A program made the translations under genes and the position numbers. This document shows positions 42,882 through 52,223 of a stretch of DNA of 64,000 nt, one piece after another. Numbering within the stretch: the stretch's first letter is position 1; every line of letters starts with the position of its first letter. Source of the stretch: Pedobacter schmidteae (GTDB lineage Bacteria > Bacteroidota > Bacteroidia > Sphingobacteriales > Sphingobacteriaceae); NCBI RefSeq assembly GCF_900564155.1, contig NZ_LS999839.1, forward strand, positions 5,081,097 through 5,145,096, in the 5' to 3' direction. The notes beneath the pieces are model-generated. The model was given only the letters and a program-made list of their open reading frames with translations. It searched no databases and had not been told where the DNA came from.

Positions 42882-44798
42882 ATGAAAAAGTTAATGCATT
42901 GTATCATCTGTCTACTGTTGTTTGCTATCGATGTAAAAGCTGAAGTTAAACTTCCCCGATTGGTGAGCAGTGGAATGGTACTACAAAGGGATCAAAACAT
43001 TCATATCTGGGGCTGGGCCGATGTTGGCGAAAAGATTTCCCTGACCTTCAAAAATAAAACATATACTACAAAGGCTGACAAAAACTGCCTATGGACAGTG
43101 AATATTGAACCCCAACCGGCCGGAGGTCCCTTTAAAATGCTGATTAACAACATTGAGCTTCAGGATTTACTGATAGGTGACGTCTGGCTCTGTGCGGGGC
43201 AATCCAATATGGAAGCAGTAATGAACAGGTCAAATATTAAAGAAAATTATCCTCAGGTTATCAAAAATAGCAACTACCCAATGATCAGACAGTTTACTGT
43301 TAAAAAAGGTATGGCTTTTACCCCGGTACAGGATGTGGCCAGCGATAAGGGCTGGGTAAGTGTAAACCCGCAATCGGTGCTGGATTTTTCGGCAGTTGCT
43401 TATTTTTTCGCTAAAGATTTATATGAAAAATACAAAGTGCCCATTGGGGTCATTAATTCAAGTGTAGGTGGAACGCCTGCGCAATCCTGGGTTAACAACG
43501 AATCATTAAAACACTTACCAGAATATGATAAAGTAGCCCAAAGACTTAAAGACACCAGCGAAGTATCCCGTATATTAAATGCGCATGCTTTAAAATCTGC
43601 AGCCTGGTATAAATCAATTAAAGAAGATGATTCCGGCATAAATGAAAAGTGGTTTTTAACACCTTATCAGCAGGAAGAAAACTGGCAGGAAATAAAGAAT
43701 TTAGGCCAGCTAGGTGAGAAAATCCCCCTACCTAAGTATGGCTCCATGTGGTTTAAAACTGTAATAGATATACCAGCGTATTTAGTGGGGAAAGCCGGAA
43801 GTATCTGCTTAGGAATGATGCATACTGAGGATGAAACCTACATTAACGGAGAAAAAGTAGGCTCCATAAACAGCGGCTATACCGAACGCAATTATGCAAT
43901 CCGCCCCGGGTTATTAAAAACAGGAAAAAATACCATCACCATCAGACTAATCAGTCCAACTACCGGAATTAGCTTTAACCCAAAAAACAGCTATCAGCTC
44001 AAATTTGAAAATGGTTCAATTCCTCTGAATAAACCCTGGAAATTTAGGTTTGGAATTGAGACCGCACTTTTACCAAAGGGGAATGGTCTATCACAACACA
44101 GCCCCACCGCCTATTATTACGCAATGATTAAACCTCTTGCCGGCTATCGCATTAAGGGATTTGTCTGGTATCAGGGAGAGAGTAATATTCCAAAACCGGA
44201 AGAATATCAAGGTTTGCTGACCTCATTAATCGAGGGCTGGCGAAAAGACTGGAAACAGGAAGATTTACCATTTTTGTATGTACAACTAGCCAATTACTGT
44301 AGTACACCTGTTGAGCCTGTGATTAGTAACTGGGCCTTATTGAGAGAAGCCCAGATGAAGACTTTAAAAATTCCAAACACTGCTATGGTTGTGATTCATG
44401 ACATCGGAGAGCGGGATGACATACATCCCCGTAATAAATCAGATGTTGGAAAGCGTCTGGCTTTAGCCGCACAAAAGCTTGCATATCATGAAAATATTGT
44501 TTTTTCCGGACCTGTTTATAAATCGATGGAAATTTCGGGCAATCGGGTCTTAGTTTCATTTGACCATATTGGAACAGGTCTGTTATGTTCAGGAGATCAG
44601 CTAAATACATTCATGGTTTCGGCAGATGGAAAAAATTTTGTTGCCGCAGAAGCCAAAATAGTAGGAAAACAGGTAGCAGTTTGGAATCGTACGATTACAA
44701 AACCTATCGCTGTGCGTTATGCCTGGGCTGATAGCCCCGACGGTGCTAACCTATATAATAAAGAAGGTTTACCGGCTTCCAGTTTTAAAAGTAACTAG
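42882..44798 (+). CDS. Sialate O-acetylesterase-type SGNH esterase
   Basis: A 638-residue exported esterase. After a signal peptide (about 1-20, DVKA) come VSSGMVLQRDQNIHIWGWA, the nucleophile block WLCAGQSNMEA with Ser108, a beta-rich middle, GFVWYQGESNI and IHDIGERDDIHPRNKSDVG with the catalytic Asp-His. These are features of sialate/acetylxylan O-acetylesterases. In a uronate context the target is more likely acetylated xylan or glucuronan than sialic acid. Start is at 42882, an in-frame TTG at 42876 being too close to matter. The next gene follows 26 bp later. Confidence 0.9.
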   Translation: MKKLMHCIICLLLFAIDVKAEVKLPRLVSSGMVLQRDQNIHIWGWADVGEKISLTFKNKTYTTKADKNCLWTVNIEPQPAGGPFKMLINNIELQDLLIGDVWLCAGQSNMEAVMNRSNIKENYPQVIKNSNYPMIRQFTVKKGMAFTPVQDVASDKGWVSVNPQSVLDFSAVAYFFAKDLYEKYKVPIGVINSSVGGTPAQSWVNNESLKHLPEYDKVAQRLKDTSEVSRILNAHALKSAAWYKSIKEDDSGINEKWFLTPYQQEENWQEIKNLGQLGEKIPLPKYGSMWFKTVIDIPAYLVGKAGSICLGMMHTEDETYINGEKVGSINSGYTERNYAIRPGLLKTGKNTITIRLISPTTGISFNPKNSYQLKFENGSIPLNKPWKFRFGIETALLPKGNGLSQHSPTAYYYAMIKPLAGYRIKGFVWYQGESNIPKPEEYQGLLTSLIEGWRKDWKQEDLPFLYVQLANYCSTPVEPVISNWALLREAQMKTLKIPNTAMVVIHDIGERDDIHPRNKSDVGKRLALAAQKLAYHENIVFSGPVYKSMEISGNRVLVSFDHIGTGLLCSGDQLNTFMVSADGKNFVAAEAKIVGKQVAVWNRTITKPIAVRYAWADSPDGANLYNKEGLPASSFKSN

Positions 44799-44824
44799 TC
44801 ATTTATAAATCTTAAAATTTCAAA

Positions 44825-47020
44825 ATGAATTTTCGAAAAACACTTTTTATCGCCCTGTCGCTTCCCCTCTCTATAACGGCGTATGCGCAAAGTTTCAAGG
44901 TAGACCAAAACTTAATATCCACCCCACTTACAGATAGCACCAATTTCTCTCTGTTAAATTCGCGTATGGGCAGTCGCTTTACTTTTTCATTGCTCAATGA
45001 AAAGCAAAGCATACAAACCGGTAGCCTCGGTTTTGATATGGACGAACAAACCGGCTTACTGATTGGTCTGACCGTCGATGGAAAACAATACTGTTTAAGA
45101 ACCACAAAGCTGCCCAGAAACACAAGCTATTTAAAAAACCAACAGTTGAAATTTGGGCCATCGTCAATGCAAATTAGCGGAGAAACATCCGCTGGTATTA
45201 AAGTGGATTTTACGTTGATCTCTTCTTTTACACCCTCGAAAGACCTGGCGGATAGTTCTGCCATCAAAACACAGATTTTCCCTGGATTTTATTTACAAGT
45301 CAATGTAGCAAATGAAAGTCAGCGGCCGGTAAATTGCAAACTTAAAGTTGCAATAGCCAAAACACCTGTGAAAGGTTTCAACTTTATGGGGCTTGAACCG
45401 ATGAAACCAGACAATACCGAACAGCAAGTATTGTTCAGAGATAATGCCAGTTTAAATGGTAAATCGGCCTTAGCAGCTATTAAAACCTATGCAAAAGGTA
45501 CTTTTAATGAGGACGGCTTTGGCGGCCTGCTGTATGAATTTAACTTACCACAACAAACCAAAAAAGAGTTCAATCAAATTTACGCAACCCATCATGAGGG
45601 CACTGTAGTAGCCGATAAACGTGTAAACCAGCAACTCAAATTTTACTATAGCTGTTACTGGAAAAACATTGCCGAGGTTCTAAACTATGCGAAGGAAAAT
45701 TATGAGCAGAATATACGCCTGACTCAAAAGTTTGACGATAGTTTATTGAATAGTGCTTTAACTGCCCAGGAAAAATGGGTATTGGCTTTAACATTTCATA
45801 CCGATCTGGCGAATACCTTTTTTTTACTCGACGATAACAGTAAAGCCAGGTTCTATGTTTCAGAAGGTAGATTTAAACATCTGAGTACGGTAGATGTGGC
45901 GCATGAAACTGAGATCAGTGCCATTTTTTGTCCCTGGCGTTTAAAATTACAACTAAGCCAGTGGACACATTATATTGCCCGGGCGGAGCTTACGGTACCT
46001 GCCAATCCTGTTCAAAATAAACCTGCTTACCAGCAAGGTATGACAGCCGCAGAATATGGCCCCTACTTATATCATGACGTGGGCGACTTACCTTTTGTGA
46101 GTGAAACAGCAAACTATAACTATGGTCCACACATGGCTGTAGAAGAGAATACTTCATTCGTCCTATTGCTTTATTACTATTGGAAAATCACCCATGATGA
46201 TGCCTTTGTAAAATCGATGCTGGGTACTGTTGATGTTTTACTGAGATCTGTCATCAATAGGGACACCAATGGAAACGGAATAGCCGATAAGGCTTTCGGC
46301 TGGACCACCTATGATGCCAATGAGGCGCTCAAACTTTCGCCAGACAACACGTTTTTAGGCGCTAAACAATTGAGTGCCTATGTTGTGGCAGCAGAAATGT
46401 TTAAAGGATTATCTAATAAAGGCCAGATCAGCGTTGTAGAAAGCACAAAGAAAGGAGTTGTTGACGGTGAAGGTGCTGGTTTCAAAAGTACTAACATTGC
46501 TGTAAACAATGAAGGCTTAAGAAACAAGCAGGCATTCGTTTTTGAAAAAGAAGCCAACCTTATTCTAAACACCTTAAAAAAAGCGCAACATAAATACGGC
46601 TACATCCCAGTAAGTTTAGATGAAACTTTTCCAAAATGGGACCAACGTTCGGTAGTGATTGGTGAAGGTTTGTTTTTACCTGGTCTTGCCGGATCAAAAT
46701 CTCCGGTATTAAAACAACTTGCCGCTGTATTAAAAAAAGACTATGCTGCGACGTATGCGCAAAGTATCACCGATTATGGCATTAAATTAACTACCCAGGA
46801 AGGCACAACCTGGTTTAGCAAAACCATTGTCGCCGATGTTGTGGCAGCACAGTGGTATGGTATTAAACATTCCTCTGCACCTTATATTTACCAATGGAAC
46901 AAAAACAGCCCTTATGCCTATAACGATGGCTTACTAAAAAAAGATGATGTCTGGATTGGTTACTGGTATCCGAGAGGGATATCCATATTGGGGTATTGGC
47001 TTTTACAAAAACCACAGTAA
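44825..47020 (+). CDS. GH52-like glycoside hydrolase, possible beta-xylosidase
   Basis: A 731-residue exported protein (signal about 1-21). The N-terminal 300 residues form a beta-sandwich and the C-terminal part an alpha/alpha-barrel. The region KARFYVSEGRFKHLSTVDV, with Glu347, resembles the nucleophile segment of GH52 beta-xylosidases, and NRDTNGNGIADKAFGWTTYD plus the GAKQLSAYVVA segment align to the acid/base half as I recall it. The match is from memory of the family, not a search. It follows the O-acetylesterase gene by 26 bp, so xylan or xylo-oligosaccharide is a fair guess. Confidence 0.6.
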   Translation: MNFRKTLFIALSLPLSITAYAQSFKVDQNLISTPLTDSTNFSLLNSRMGSRFTFSLLNEKQSIQTGSLGFDMDEQTGLLIGLTVDGKQYCLRTTKLPRNTSYLKNQQLKFGPSSMQISGETSAGIKVDFTLISSFTPSKDLADSSAIKTQIFPGFYLQVNVANESQRPVNCKLKVAIAKTPVKGFNFMGLEPMKPDNTEQQVLFRDNASLNGKSALAAIKTYAKGTFNEDGFGGLLYEFNLPQQTKKEFNQIYATHHEGTVVADKRVNQQLKFYYSCYWKNIAEVLNYAKENYEQNIRLTQKFDDSLLNSALTAQEKWVLALTFHTDLANTFFLLDDNSKARFYVSEGRFKHLSTVDVAHETEISAIFCPWRLKLQLSQWTHYIARAELTVPANPVQNKPAYQQGMTAAEYGPYLYHDVGDLPFVSETANYNYGPHMAVEENTSFVLLLYYYWKITHDDAFVKSMLGTVDVLLRSVINRDTNGNGIADKAFGWTTYDANEALKLSPDNTFLGAKQLSAYVVAAEMFKGLSNKGQISVVESTKKGVVDGEGAGFKSTNIAVNNEGLRNKQAFVFEKEANLILNTLKKAQHKYGYIPVSLDETFPKWDQRSVVIGEGLFLPGLAGSKSPVLKQLAAVLKKDYAATYAQSITDYGIKLTTQEGTTWFSKTIVADVVAAQWYGIKHSSAPYIYQWNKNSPYAYNDGLLKKDDVWIGYWYPRGISILGYWLLQKPQ

Positions 47021-47025
47021 TATGC

Positions 47026-47130
47026 GTTCCGTCATCCTGACCACGCAGTAGCTGCGAAGCAAAATAAATGGCGTAGCCCTCTTGAAGACAAGGTTCAATA
47101 GATGCTACTGAAAAATTCAGGATGACGAAC
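47026..47130. repeat. REP-like palindromic element, copy 2
   Basis: CGTCATCCTGA (47030-47040) faces its exact inverse TCAGGATGACG (47117-47127), with extended GTT/AAC flanks. It sits between convergent gene ends, the usual place of such elements, and shares the end motif TTCAGnATGACG with the copy at 4745-4826. Confidence 0.65.
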
Positions 47131-47153
47131 GGATTAATGATACAACCTGATAT

Positions 47154-47981
47154 TTAAGGGTTAGCTAAGTGAGCATACCGCTTTTCTAAAAAGTTTTTCA
47201 TAAAAAGGTTTACTTCCCATAAATCGCTAACATCCTGTTGATGAAACGGCAATTGTGGCATATAAGGGTAAGGGCCAAATTCACAAGTGACCGTCAAAAT
47301 ATCCGACTTCAACATCAGGTGGTGTTGCACTATCGCATCCCACCATTTACAATGGAAATCAAGCGCTTCCTTCCATTCGGGTGCTGCAGGATGATTGACC
47401 TGCGGTCCTCCGGGGAAACCTACGCGCGAATGAAAATGATCAGTACGGCGGATAGCCAGGTCTAAAATTTCCTGCTGATCTTGCAGATAGGACTCAGCCA
47501 CACAACACCAATGGGAAAAATCGGCTGTTATTCTTAAATCAGGATACTTTTGTAAATACCTGACGGTATTGGAAGTGCAAAAACTAAACTTGCCGCGATG
47601 CGTTTCATGCAGGATACGCAAGCCTGTTTCCTGACTTATTCTCGCTGCCAGCGCTATCAGTTCACTATTTTGTTCGAAAGTAAAAAAATCTTTCCCTGTT
47701 TGCGAATTGATAAAAAGCGGGTTTGCAGATGCCAATGCGTACAACCGCCTTTCAAATTGTTGAACATGCTCCTTAAAATCTGCGGTAGCCGTTTCAAAGT
47801 GCTGGCCAATCCAGCTCAAGCCATTGTTATTTAGTTGTGTAAACATAGCCTGCCTTTCCTCTTCATCTGAAGGCAGATTTGCTTCTACGCCCGCATAGCC
47901 CGCAAGCTTCGCTTTTGCCGCAAAATCAGCCCATGATAAATGCCTGTTCCCCCATCTGGGGATAAAAAACTTAATTTCCAT
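47154..47981 (-). CDS. Sugar phosphate isomerase/epimerase-like TIM-barrel protein
   Basis: A 275-residue cytoplasmic protein of the AP-endonuclease-2 superfamily. It shows PRWGNRHLSW, AGYAGVE, the metal-binding ETHRGKFSF, TADFSHWCCVAESYLQD and TCEFGPYPYMP. It is related to the gene at 61089 (shared PRWG, QTG, ETHR, DMSHW-type and EFGP blocks). The substrate is unknown; isomerases of this superfamily act on keto/aldo sugars or inositols. It is adjacent to the AraC gene, 7 bp apart, and should be cotranscribed with it. The related gene sits beside a PhyH-type oxygenase gene. Confidence 0.8.
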   Translation of the reverse strand: MEIKFFIPRWGNRHLSWADFAAKAKLAGYAGVEANLPSDEEERQAMFTQLNNNGLSWIGQHFETATADFKEHVQQFERRLYALASANPLFINSQTGKDFFTFEQNSELIALAARISQETGLRILHETHRGKFSFCTSNTVRYLQKYPDLRITADFSHWCCVAESYLQDQQEILDLAIRRTDHFHSRVGFPGGPQVNHPAAPEWKEALDFHCKWWDAIVQHHLMLKSDILTVTCEFGPYPYMPQLPFHQQDVSDLWEVNLFMKNFLEKRYAHLANP

Positions 47982-47988
47982 CTGATGA

Positions 47989-48858
47989 TTAATTTGTGTT
48001 CAGATACTGTAACTGATAGGCTTTAGGTGTGGTACCCTTCATTCGCTTAAACAACCGGTTAAAATACGACGGGTTGTTAAACCCCGATTCAAATGCTACC
48101 TCAGCGATGGTAAGATCCCCCATTAGTAATAGTTTAGCAGCATTTCCTAACCTGATTTCATTCATAAAATCTTTAAACGTTTTGCCTGTTTTCTTCTTAA
48201 AATATCTACAGAACGCAGCAGTGTTCATATTGCATCTCTGGGCAATGTCCCTCAAGCTTAAATCAGACTTAAAATTGTTCAGCACATATTTATAAACCGT
48301 GTCTATTTTCTCTATATCGTTGCTTTTGTATTGATGAGCATAACCTATGCTGCATAAATACTCATATTGTATCTGCGTGGCAATGCTTAATAAGATGTCT
48401 GTTAACGCTATAATCTTCTGCCCTTCATCTAGTGTCAAAAAATTAATTAACTTTTGTTGTAAATCTTCATTATGCCGGGCAATATAGATTCCCCTTTTTG
48501 CATCATTCAATAAATCAAAAACCGGCTTCATGGGTGGAATGCTAAGAAATTCACTGCCGGCATAATCCTGATTAAACCTAATGATAATTGCTTCAGCCTT
48601 ATTTTCCGCTATATTTTGATAATAGCTGCTGTGGTTGCGCCAGTAATGAGGCAAACGAGAACCGAGAAGGATAATTTCACCGGGCTTAAATTCGGAGATA
48701 TGATCCCCGATAAATTTAGTCCCTTCACTTTTAATAATAAACGTGAGCTCCAGTTCATCATGAAAATGCCAAGGGTTGGCAAAATAGCTTACCTGCTCTC
48801 TTCGTGCGTCAATATAAAATTTGCTGTAAGCCGGAACTTTAAGGTGAAGTGGTTTCAT
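47989..48858 (-). CDS. AraC family transcriptional regulator
   Basis: A 289-residue regulator with an N-terminal cupin sensor (about 25-125, HFHDELELTFIIKSEG) and a C-terminal double helix-turn-helix (about 185-285, SLRDIAQRCNMNTAAFCRYF and TIAEVAFESGFNNPSYFNRLFKRMKGTTP). The ATG at 48858 fits the family start better than the one at 48888. It is divergent from the MFS transporter gene and upstream of the isomerase-like gene, so it likely controls uptake and use of the same sugar. Confidence 0.93.
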   Translation of the reverse strand: MKPLHLKVPAYSKFYIDARREQVSYFANPWHFHDELELTFIIKSEGTKFIGDHISEFKPGEIILLGSRLPHYWRNHSSYYQNIAENKAEAIIIRFNQDYAGSEFLSIPPMKPVFDLLNDAKRGIYIARHNEDLQQKLINFLTLDEGQKIIALTDILLSIATQIQYEYLCSIGYAHQYKSNDIEKIDTVYKYVLNNFKSDLSLRDIAQRCNMNTAAFCRYFKKKTGKTFKDFMNEIRLGNAAKLLLMGDLTIAEVAFESGFNNPSYFNRLFKRMKGTTPKAYQLQYLNTN

Positions 48859-48991
48859 TGCACAAAAGTTAACCATATAATACCACATATCAATAATAAG
48901 GCAAAATTTGTTTTACAACTGGCAAAATTCGCATTAAAGGCTGCCTCATTTTTGTTTTAGCTTCGTTTAAACCAAATCAAAAAAAAGCAAC

Positions 48992-50212
48992 ATGAAGGAG
49001 GTTAAAATTTCTTACGGGTGGAAAATCTGCATCCTTCTTTTTTTTAGCACTACAATTAATTATCTGGACAGGCATGTTTTAAGCATTTTAGCGCCTGAGC
49101 TACAACAACTGTATCATTGGGGCGAGGTAGAATATAGTTACATTGTAACTGCCTTTCAGGTTTCCTATGGGTTGGGCGTAGTACTAACCGGAAAATTATT
49201 GGATAAGTTTGGCACCAAATGGATATTTGGCATTGCCGTAGCCTTATGGAGTGCTGCAGGGATGGCCCATGCCTTCGCAAAAGGAGCTATTGGTTTCAGT
49301 GTAGCCAGGTTTAGTTTGGGATTGGGAGAGTCTGTTAATTTTCCGGCTAGCGTTAAAACCGTGGCCGAATTATTTCCTGCTTCTCAAAGAGCATTTGCTA
49401 CCGGTTTTTTCAATGCAGGATCAAATATTGGTGCCATTGTAGCCCCTCTATTGATTCCTTTTATCGCATATAAATTTGGCTGGCAATGGGCATTTATCCT
49501 AACCGGAGCTTTAGGTTTCATATGGGTATTTTTCTGGTTTATTACCTATAAAAAACCCATACAAACTCAGCCGATAAAAACGGAGTTAACTGGCGCTAAA
49601 AGCTGGAAGCAAGTGATTCTAAAAAAGGAAGCCATCACCATTTGTTTAGTCAGGTTTATTTCCGATCCGACCTGGTGGTTCCTCCTTTACTGGCTTCCAA
49701 AATTTTTAAATGAGACCAAGGCTGTCAGTACCGGCGCATTGGGCTGGCCACTGGTAACAGTTTATATACTGGCCGATGTAGGTAGCCTTGCGGGAGGTGC
49801 TTATTCCTCTTATTTAATTAAACGAGGCAAAAGCGTGTATGCGTCAAGAAAACAAGCGCTACTGATATGTGCCCTAATGGCCTTATTACTTTGTTGTGTG
49901 GCATTTACCGACAACTTATGGATGGCAGTATCGCTAATTGGATTGGGAGCGGCGGCACACTGTGGCTGGACGGCAAATATATTTGCAACCATTACAGATG
50001 TTTTTCCTAAAGAAGAAGTGGGTACTGTAATGGGCGTAGCAACGCTTTCAGCCGTAAGTGGGGGAATTGTCTTGTCGCTGTTAACCGGCCGGATCCTGGA
50101 ACTTACAGGAGGTTACAGCAGCATATTTCTATTCATTGGCTGCACTTATTTAATAGGCTATACCCTACTTACCCGTTTAATACCTGAGAAAAAAACAAAT
50201 CAAACATCATAA
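48992..50212 (+). CDS. MFS transporter, hexuronate (ExuT)-type
   Basis: A 406-residue inner-membrane permease with twelve hydrophobic segments and the anion:cation symporter marks NYLDRHVLSILAPELQ, GKLLDKFGTKWIFG, GLGESVNFPASVKTVAELFP and GFFNAGSNIGAIVAP. It belongs to the group including ExuT (hexuronates) and GarP/DgoT-like acids. The uxuA and SDR genes at 40.6-42.6 kb support a hexuronate substrate. It starts the plus-strand pair with the PhyH-type oxygenase (1-bp gap) and is divergent from the AraC gene. Confidence 0.9.
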   Translation: MKEVKISYGWKICILLFFSTTINYLDRHVLSILAPELQQLYHWGEVEYSYIVTAFQVSYGLGVVLTGKLLDKFGTKWIFGIAVALWSAAGMAHAFAKGAIGFSVARFSLGLGESVNFPASVKTVAELFPASQRAFATGFFNAGSNIGAIVAPLLIPFIAYKFGWQWAFILTGALGFIWVFFWFITYKKPIQTQPIKTELTGAKSWKQVILKKEAITICLVRFISDPTWWFLLYWLPKFLNETKAVSTGALGWPLVTVYILADVGSLAGGAYSSYLIKRGKSVYASRKQALLICALMALLLCCVAFTDNLWMAVSLIGLGAAAHCGWTANIFATITDVFPKEEVGTVMGVATLSAVSGGIVLSLLTGRILELTGGYSSIFLFIGCTYLIGYTLLTRLIPEKKTNQTS

Positions 50213-50213
50213 A

Positions 50214-51011
50214 ATGAACTATAGAAAATTAACTCCAGCAGATCAGACGCTTTTTAACGAAAATGGTTATGTATTGATCAAAGGAATGCTGAAACCGGAA
50301 GAGGTTAAAAAGCTATATGATATTGCTACGCATGATGAAGTGATCAGCAAGAAATCTTTTGACAGAGGCGATGCAAGTGGCCTGAGAACCAAACTCGCTT
50401 TGTGGTATTCACTGGGCGATGATGCCTATAGCTTACTGGCCCGTTCTAAGCGAATTGTTGAGGGAGCCAATCTCCTCCTCGAAGGAGAAGCAGCTCACTT
50501 TCATTCCAAACTCATGCAAAAGGAACCAAAAGTTGGGGGAGCCTGGGAATGGCACCAGGATTACGGCTATTGGTACCGTGACGGATTTCTATATCCGCAA
50601 ATGTTAAGCGTACTTACCGCATTAAGTCCATCGACCAAAGAAAATGGTTGCCTGCAGGTTATTAAAGGCTCCCATCTTGTTGGAAGAATAGAACATGGCT
50701 TTAGCGGAGAACAAGTTGGTGCAAATCAGGAAAGAGTGGATGAACTGCTCAAAAGATTAGAGCTGGTTTACGTTGAAATGGAAGCTGGGGATACCTTATT
50801 TTTTCACAGCAATACGCTACACCGTTCGGATGCCAATCTGAGTGATGCACCGAGGTGGTCTTTAATTTCTGCGTATAATTTGATCAGCAACAAACCTTAT
50901 AAAGGAAATTATCCCTCAGCAAGCGAAACCATTCAAATCGTAAATGATGAAACATTGTTAAAATCCAGCAGCGAAGGAATACAGGAAGACGCTAATTTTC
51001 TGGTAAAGTAA
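50214..51011 (+). CDS. Phytanoyl-CoA dioxygenase (PhyH) family protein
   Basis: A 265-residue protein of the Fe(II)/2-oxoglutarate PhyH family. The iron triad is visible as WHQDYGYW (His, Asp) and HSNTLHRSDANLSD (His), with a following Arg (APRWSL) for 2-oxoglutarate. It does not look like the human phytanoyl-CoA enzyme beyond the fold, and lies next to the MFS gene in a sugar cluster, so the substrate is likely a sugar or sugar acid. A second family member (61926) also adjoins an isomerase-like gene. Confidence 0.88.
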   Translation: MNYRKLTPADQTLFNENGYVLIKGMLKPEEVKKLYDIATHDEVISKKSFDRGDASGLRTKLALWYSLGDDAYSLLARSKRIVEGANLLLEGEAAHFHSKLMQKEPKVGGAWEWHQDYGYWYRDGFLYPQMLSVLTALSPSTKENGCLQVIKGSHLVGRIEHGFSGEQVGANQERVDELLKRLELVYVEMEAGDTLFFHSNTLHRSDANLSDAPRWSLISAYNLISNKPYKGNYPSASETIQIVNDETLLKSSSEGIQEDANFLVK

Positions 51012-51121
51012 ACAGCTTTTCTTTTAACATCTAGCCTCCTCACATGATAAATTAAGCTTATATTTAGTTTTTTATTATTGGATCGTAGTCATACTTTTAC
51101 ACGAGAATTCGATATGCGCAA

Positions 51122-52183
51122 ATGAAAACAAATATGCAAAGCGGTTTAAAGGAGATAGCTAAAAGAGCGAATGTTTCTATAGGTACTGTTGACAGGGTGA
51201 TACACAATAGAACAGGTGTTTCAAAAGCTACCAAAAATAATATATTGGCAATTATGAAAGATCTGGATTACCAGCCTAACATTTTAGCCCGAAGGCTTGC
51301 GTCTAAAAAGGTATTGCATTTTGCCAGCTTAATCCCTGCCATTTCTACAGAAACTGAATTTTGGGCTGCTCCCATTAGGGGTATTGAAATGGCCGAAGCG
51401 GAGATTAAGCAATTTGGAATTGTAATTGATAAATATTTTTATGATCAGAACGACAAACAATCGTTTGTAAAACAAACGAAAAACATTCTTAAAACTGCGG
51501 TCGACGGTATATTGGTAGCCCCGATTTTCATTGAAGAATCACTGGCGTTTTCCAAACTTTGTAATCAAAAAAAAATCCCCCAGATTTTCATCAATTCTGA
51601 TATCCCTAATGAAACCAGATTGAGTTATATTGGCCCGGATTTATTTCAAAGTGGCCATTTAAGTGCACACATGGTTAACTATTTAGTGAGGAAAAATGAC
51701 AAGATCCTTATTGTAAACATCTCAAAAGAGATAGATAGCTATCATCACCTGATGAGGAAAGAAGAAGGTTTCAGGGCTTATTTTAAGGATCATCAAAAGA
51801 AAGTCCGAATTATAAAAACCGACATTACACCAAATACCGACTACCTTTCCGTTTCAAAACAGCTTACTGAAGTATTGGGTGAACATACCGATATAAAGGC
51901 TATTTTTGTTACCAATTCCAGGGTTTTTTCTGTTGCTCAGTTCTTAGAAAAAACAAATCAGGAGCATATTTTTTTAGTCGGTTATGACTTCTTACCTCAA
52001 AGCATAGAATACTTAAAAAAAGAAGTAATAGACTTCCTGATCTGCCAAAAACCTCAGGAACAAGCCTATAAAGGCATCATGGCATTATATCAAAATGTTG
52101 TTTTAAATGCAGATATAGAAGCGATCCAGTTTATGCCGATCGATATCATCACCAAAGAAAATTACAAGTCATACCGGAACTAA
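51122..52183 (+). CDS. LacI family transcriptional regulator
   Basis: A 353-residue regulator with an N-terminal HTH (about 8-60: LKEIAKRANVSIGTVDRVIHNRTGV, with Asp where VSR is usual) and hinge NILARRLASKK, then a periplasmic-binding-like ligand domain. In Bacteroidota this subgroup controls sugar loci. It lies between the transporter/oxygenase pair and the PL8 gene. I found no clear operator near it. Confidence 0.92.
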   Translation: MKTNMQSGLKEIAKRANVSIGTVDRVIHNRTGVSKATKNNILAIMKDLDYQPNILARRLASKKVLHFASLIPAISTETEFWAAPIRGIEMAEAEIKQFGIVIDKYFYDQNDKQSFVKQTKNILKTAVDGILVAPIFIEESLAFSKLCNQKKIPQIFINSDIPNETRLSYIGPDLFQSGHLSAHMVNYLVRKNDKILIVNISKEIDSYHHLMRKEEGFRAYFKDHQKKVRIIKTDITPNTDYLSVSKQLTEVLGEHTDIKAIFVTNSRVFSVAQFLEKTNQEHIFLVGYDFLPQSIEYLKKEVIDFLICQKPQEQAYKGIMALYQNVVLNADIEAIQFMPIDIITKENYKSYRN

Positions 52184-52209
52184 CAATGGTGCAATATATT
52201 GCCATTGTT
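52182..52209. terminator. Bidirectional hairpin between lacI-like and PL8 genes
   Basis: AACAATGG (52182-52189) pairs with the inverse CATTGTT block ending at 52209, with a one-base bulge and an inner GCAAT/ATTGC stem. It separates convergent genes. Confidence 0.55.
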
Positions 52210-52223
52210 GTTGATATTTTAAA

